Positions 62,901-64,000 of a DNA stretch of 64,000 nucleotides are shown here, one piece after another. The notes under the pieces were generated by a model. The model made no database searches. It was not told the DNA's origin and saw only the letters and a list, made by a program, of their open reading frames with translations. Position 1 is the stretch's first letter, and each line of letters opens with the position of its first letter. This DNA is from Acanthaster planci (taxonomy: Eukaryota > Echinodermata > Asteroidea > Valvatida > Acanthasteridae), in assembly GCF_001949145.1 (NCBI RefSeq), contig NW_019091668.1, positions 9,601 through 73,600 of the forward strand, written 5' to 3'. The translations under genes and the position numbers were made by a program.

Positions 62901-63990
62901 AATACTTAAACACGTAGGATCTTTCCATTTTGCCTAGGCTTTGTGATCACAAAAAGTGGTCTGTTGGTTTGAAATGGGCAATGAATTAGACATGTGACAT
63001 GTACAATATGTTGAGATAGAAAATATCTAACACATCATGCACTGCTTCAATAGTCAGGATGAAAAATACATACCACTTTCTATGATTATCAAAGGTGACG
63101 CCTTAAAAGATAAAGGATGTAGTCTCATTGAGTGGTGTTTGCCATTGACCGAGTTGGTTACATTAAACAATGTTGGATTTTTAAGATATCACATACAAAA
63201 ATAGGCAGTGGGAGCAGAACTAAATTGGATTTGGTTGTATTTACTTTAGATTGGAATGGGGTGTAAAATACTTAATTGGTCAATTCATATTAGGGTGGGA
63301 TGACTGAGGTCAGTAGATTTAGTGATTGTCTTGTTTCCATTTAGGTAGCCTATTAAAGCTACCATTTAGCAGCCATTTGGGTTAGGCTGCTAAACTAAGC
63401 CGGGATGGGCTCTACAGGATAGCAATGGACTATAATTGATAAACCTCAAAATAAATCAAGACCTATTGAAATTCTAAAGTATTTAATAACTACCTCCTCC
63501 TGGTTGACAATATTCCTGTGGACAGATTTCCTGTCTAAAATGGTGACTCGCACTTTTCCAGTTTTCTGGAATGAATAGCAGAATACAGGTTCAAGTTCTG
63601 AAAAGAGATCTTTTGAAAGGTTTTTAAAAAAGATAATATGGTATATACACAACCTGGCAAAAAAGAGGACCTTGGAATTACAAAATGGAAATGACATTGA
63701 TTCTGATTAAAAGTTATAATCAATACAAATGAAACAAATGTGACTATTGAATAACTTCACTTGAACAAAATTAAGGAATTTGAAATGACTCAAACAACTA
63801 ACACCCTGCTGAATAAAAACTAATGACTTACCAATGGACCCTTCTGCTTAATCCCAAGTCGATGGAGGATATGTTGGGAGAAAGAACGCATCAACCTGCT
63901 ACCATGAGTATCTGGGATAACTGGCATGTTGTAGAAAAACCCTCTGATCATCCTCGGAGGAAGTGTGAAGACAACTTCTCGGAAGCACAC
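59835..63990 (-). CDS. EOGT: EGF-domain-specific O-GlcNAc transferase EOGT, C-terminal seven exons (gene continues beyond right edge)
   Basis: EOGT is the ER-lumen GT61-family enzyme that transfers GlcNAc from UDP-GlcNAc to Ser/Thr of EGF repeats, for example on Notch and apical matrix proteins. Seven exons join in frame to 666 nt (221 aa plus stop): 63832-63990, 63494-63565, 61800-61855, 61130-61160, 60905-60996, 60468-60570, 59835-59987. Diagnostic segments: [61 protein letters not shown] and [12 protein letters not shown], plus the C-terminal HDEL, an ER-retrieval signal. The family protein is about 527 aa, so roughly the N-terminal 300 residues with the signal peptide lie outside the window. 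The visible part has no stop or frameshift. Confidence 0.95.
60468..60570 (-). CDS. EOGT: EOGT exon
   Basis: Encodes [20 protein letters not shown] and [14 protein letters not shown]. Acceptor CCCTTGCAG enters at phase 2, donor GAG|GTAAGA leaves at phase 0. Confidence 0.93.
60905..60996 (-). CDS. EOGT: EOGT exon with the GMHGAGLTH core
   Basis: Encodes [18 protein letters not shown] and [12 protein letters not shown], the most conserved GT61 segment. Acceptor TATGTTTAG at phase 0; donor GAGGT|GTAAGT at phase 2, chosen because it restores the E-V-C-N-C-E-D reading into the next exon. Confidence 0.94.
61130..61160 (-). CDS. EOGT: EOGT 31-bp microexon
   Basis: Encodes [10 protein letters not shown]. 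Acceptor TTCTTTCAG at phase 2, donor GAG|GTAGGT at phase 0. It is required to connect LVVYN to ITHNSD in frame. Confidence 0.88.
61800..61855 (-). CDS. EOGT: EOGT exon
   Basis: Encodes [18 protein letters not shown] plus two bases. Acceptor TTTTGTAG at phase 0, donor CAA|GTGAGT at phase 2. Confidence 0.9.
63494..63565 (-). CDS. EOGT: EOGT exon
   Basis: Encodes [18 protein letters not shown] and IVNQEE, matching the family GKIRVTIL and ILNQxELVxAL when joined to the next exon. Acceptor TTCATTCCAG and donor GAG|GTAGTT are both phase 0. Confidence 0.93.
63832..63990 (-). CDS. EOGT: EOGT exon (most upstream one visible)
   Basis: Encodes [20 protein letters not shown] and 33 further residues, ending LGIKQKGPL. 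Acceptor TTGTTAG lies only 10 bp from the window end, donor TTG|GTAAGT is phase 0. Family counterpart: [20 protein letters not shown]. Confidence 0.92.
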
Positions 63991-64000
63991 CTAACAAGCA

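Noticed and set aside
63077-63104. Possible extra EOGT exon of 28 bp with AAG acceptor and GTATGT donor
   Set aside because: The exons at 63494-63565 and 61800-61855 already join in phase (NQEE then LVEAL) in agreement with the family; an insertion of 28 bp would break the frame.

Overview
This window is eukaryotic nuclear DNA from an animal. Coding exons are short, flanked by GT-AG introns and set in AT-rich non-coding DNA with many decayed transposons. The protein families are metazoan: a CLCA chloride-channel-regulator/metalloprotease, a class A GPCR, a death-domain membrane protein and the ER glycosyltransferase EOGT. Abundant TACATGTA-type palindromes, CR1/L2-like LINE fragments, hAT-type MITEs and a Penelope-like terminal repeat suggest a marine invertebrate such as a cnidarian, hemichordate or echinoderm. 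I cannot fix the species.

Layout. 1-260: repeat with a hammerhead-like fold. 4411-37039, minus: a complete CLCA gene of 13 coding exons, rebuilt here with matching phases (3117 nt, 1038 aa). Its first intron is about 22.9 kb and holds an intronless GPCR (23428-24591, same strand), an antisense LINE fragment, a ~350-bp hairpin MITE and several repeat pairs. 37040-51500: mostly mobile-element debris, including a CR1/L2-like LINE with endonuclease and RT (about 41.9-43.7 kb), a hAT MITE with an 8-bp target duplication (44.7-45.1 kb) and a LINE 3' end (48.6-49.5 kb). 52152-54842, plus: a membrane protein with one TM helix, a linker built from four similar short exons and a C-terminal death domain; its 5' end is uncertain. 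59835-63990, minus: the last seven coding exons of EOGT, ending in HDEL; the gene continues past the right edge.

The death-domain gene and EOGT are convergent, about 5 kb apart. Nothing suggests that the four genes form one pathway. CLCA and the GPCR are linked physically by nesting, and EOGT is an independent ER enzyme. All exon boundaries were read by eye from splice signals, frame continuity and family similarity; no alignment or transcript was available.
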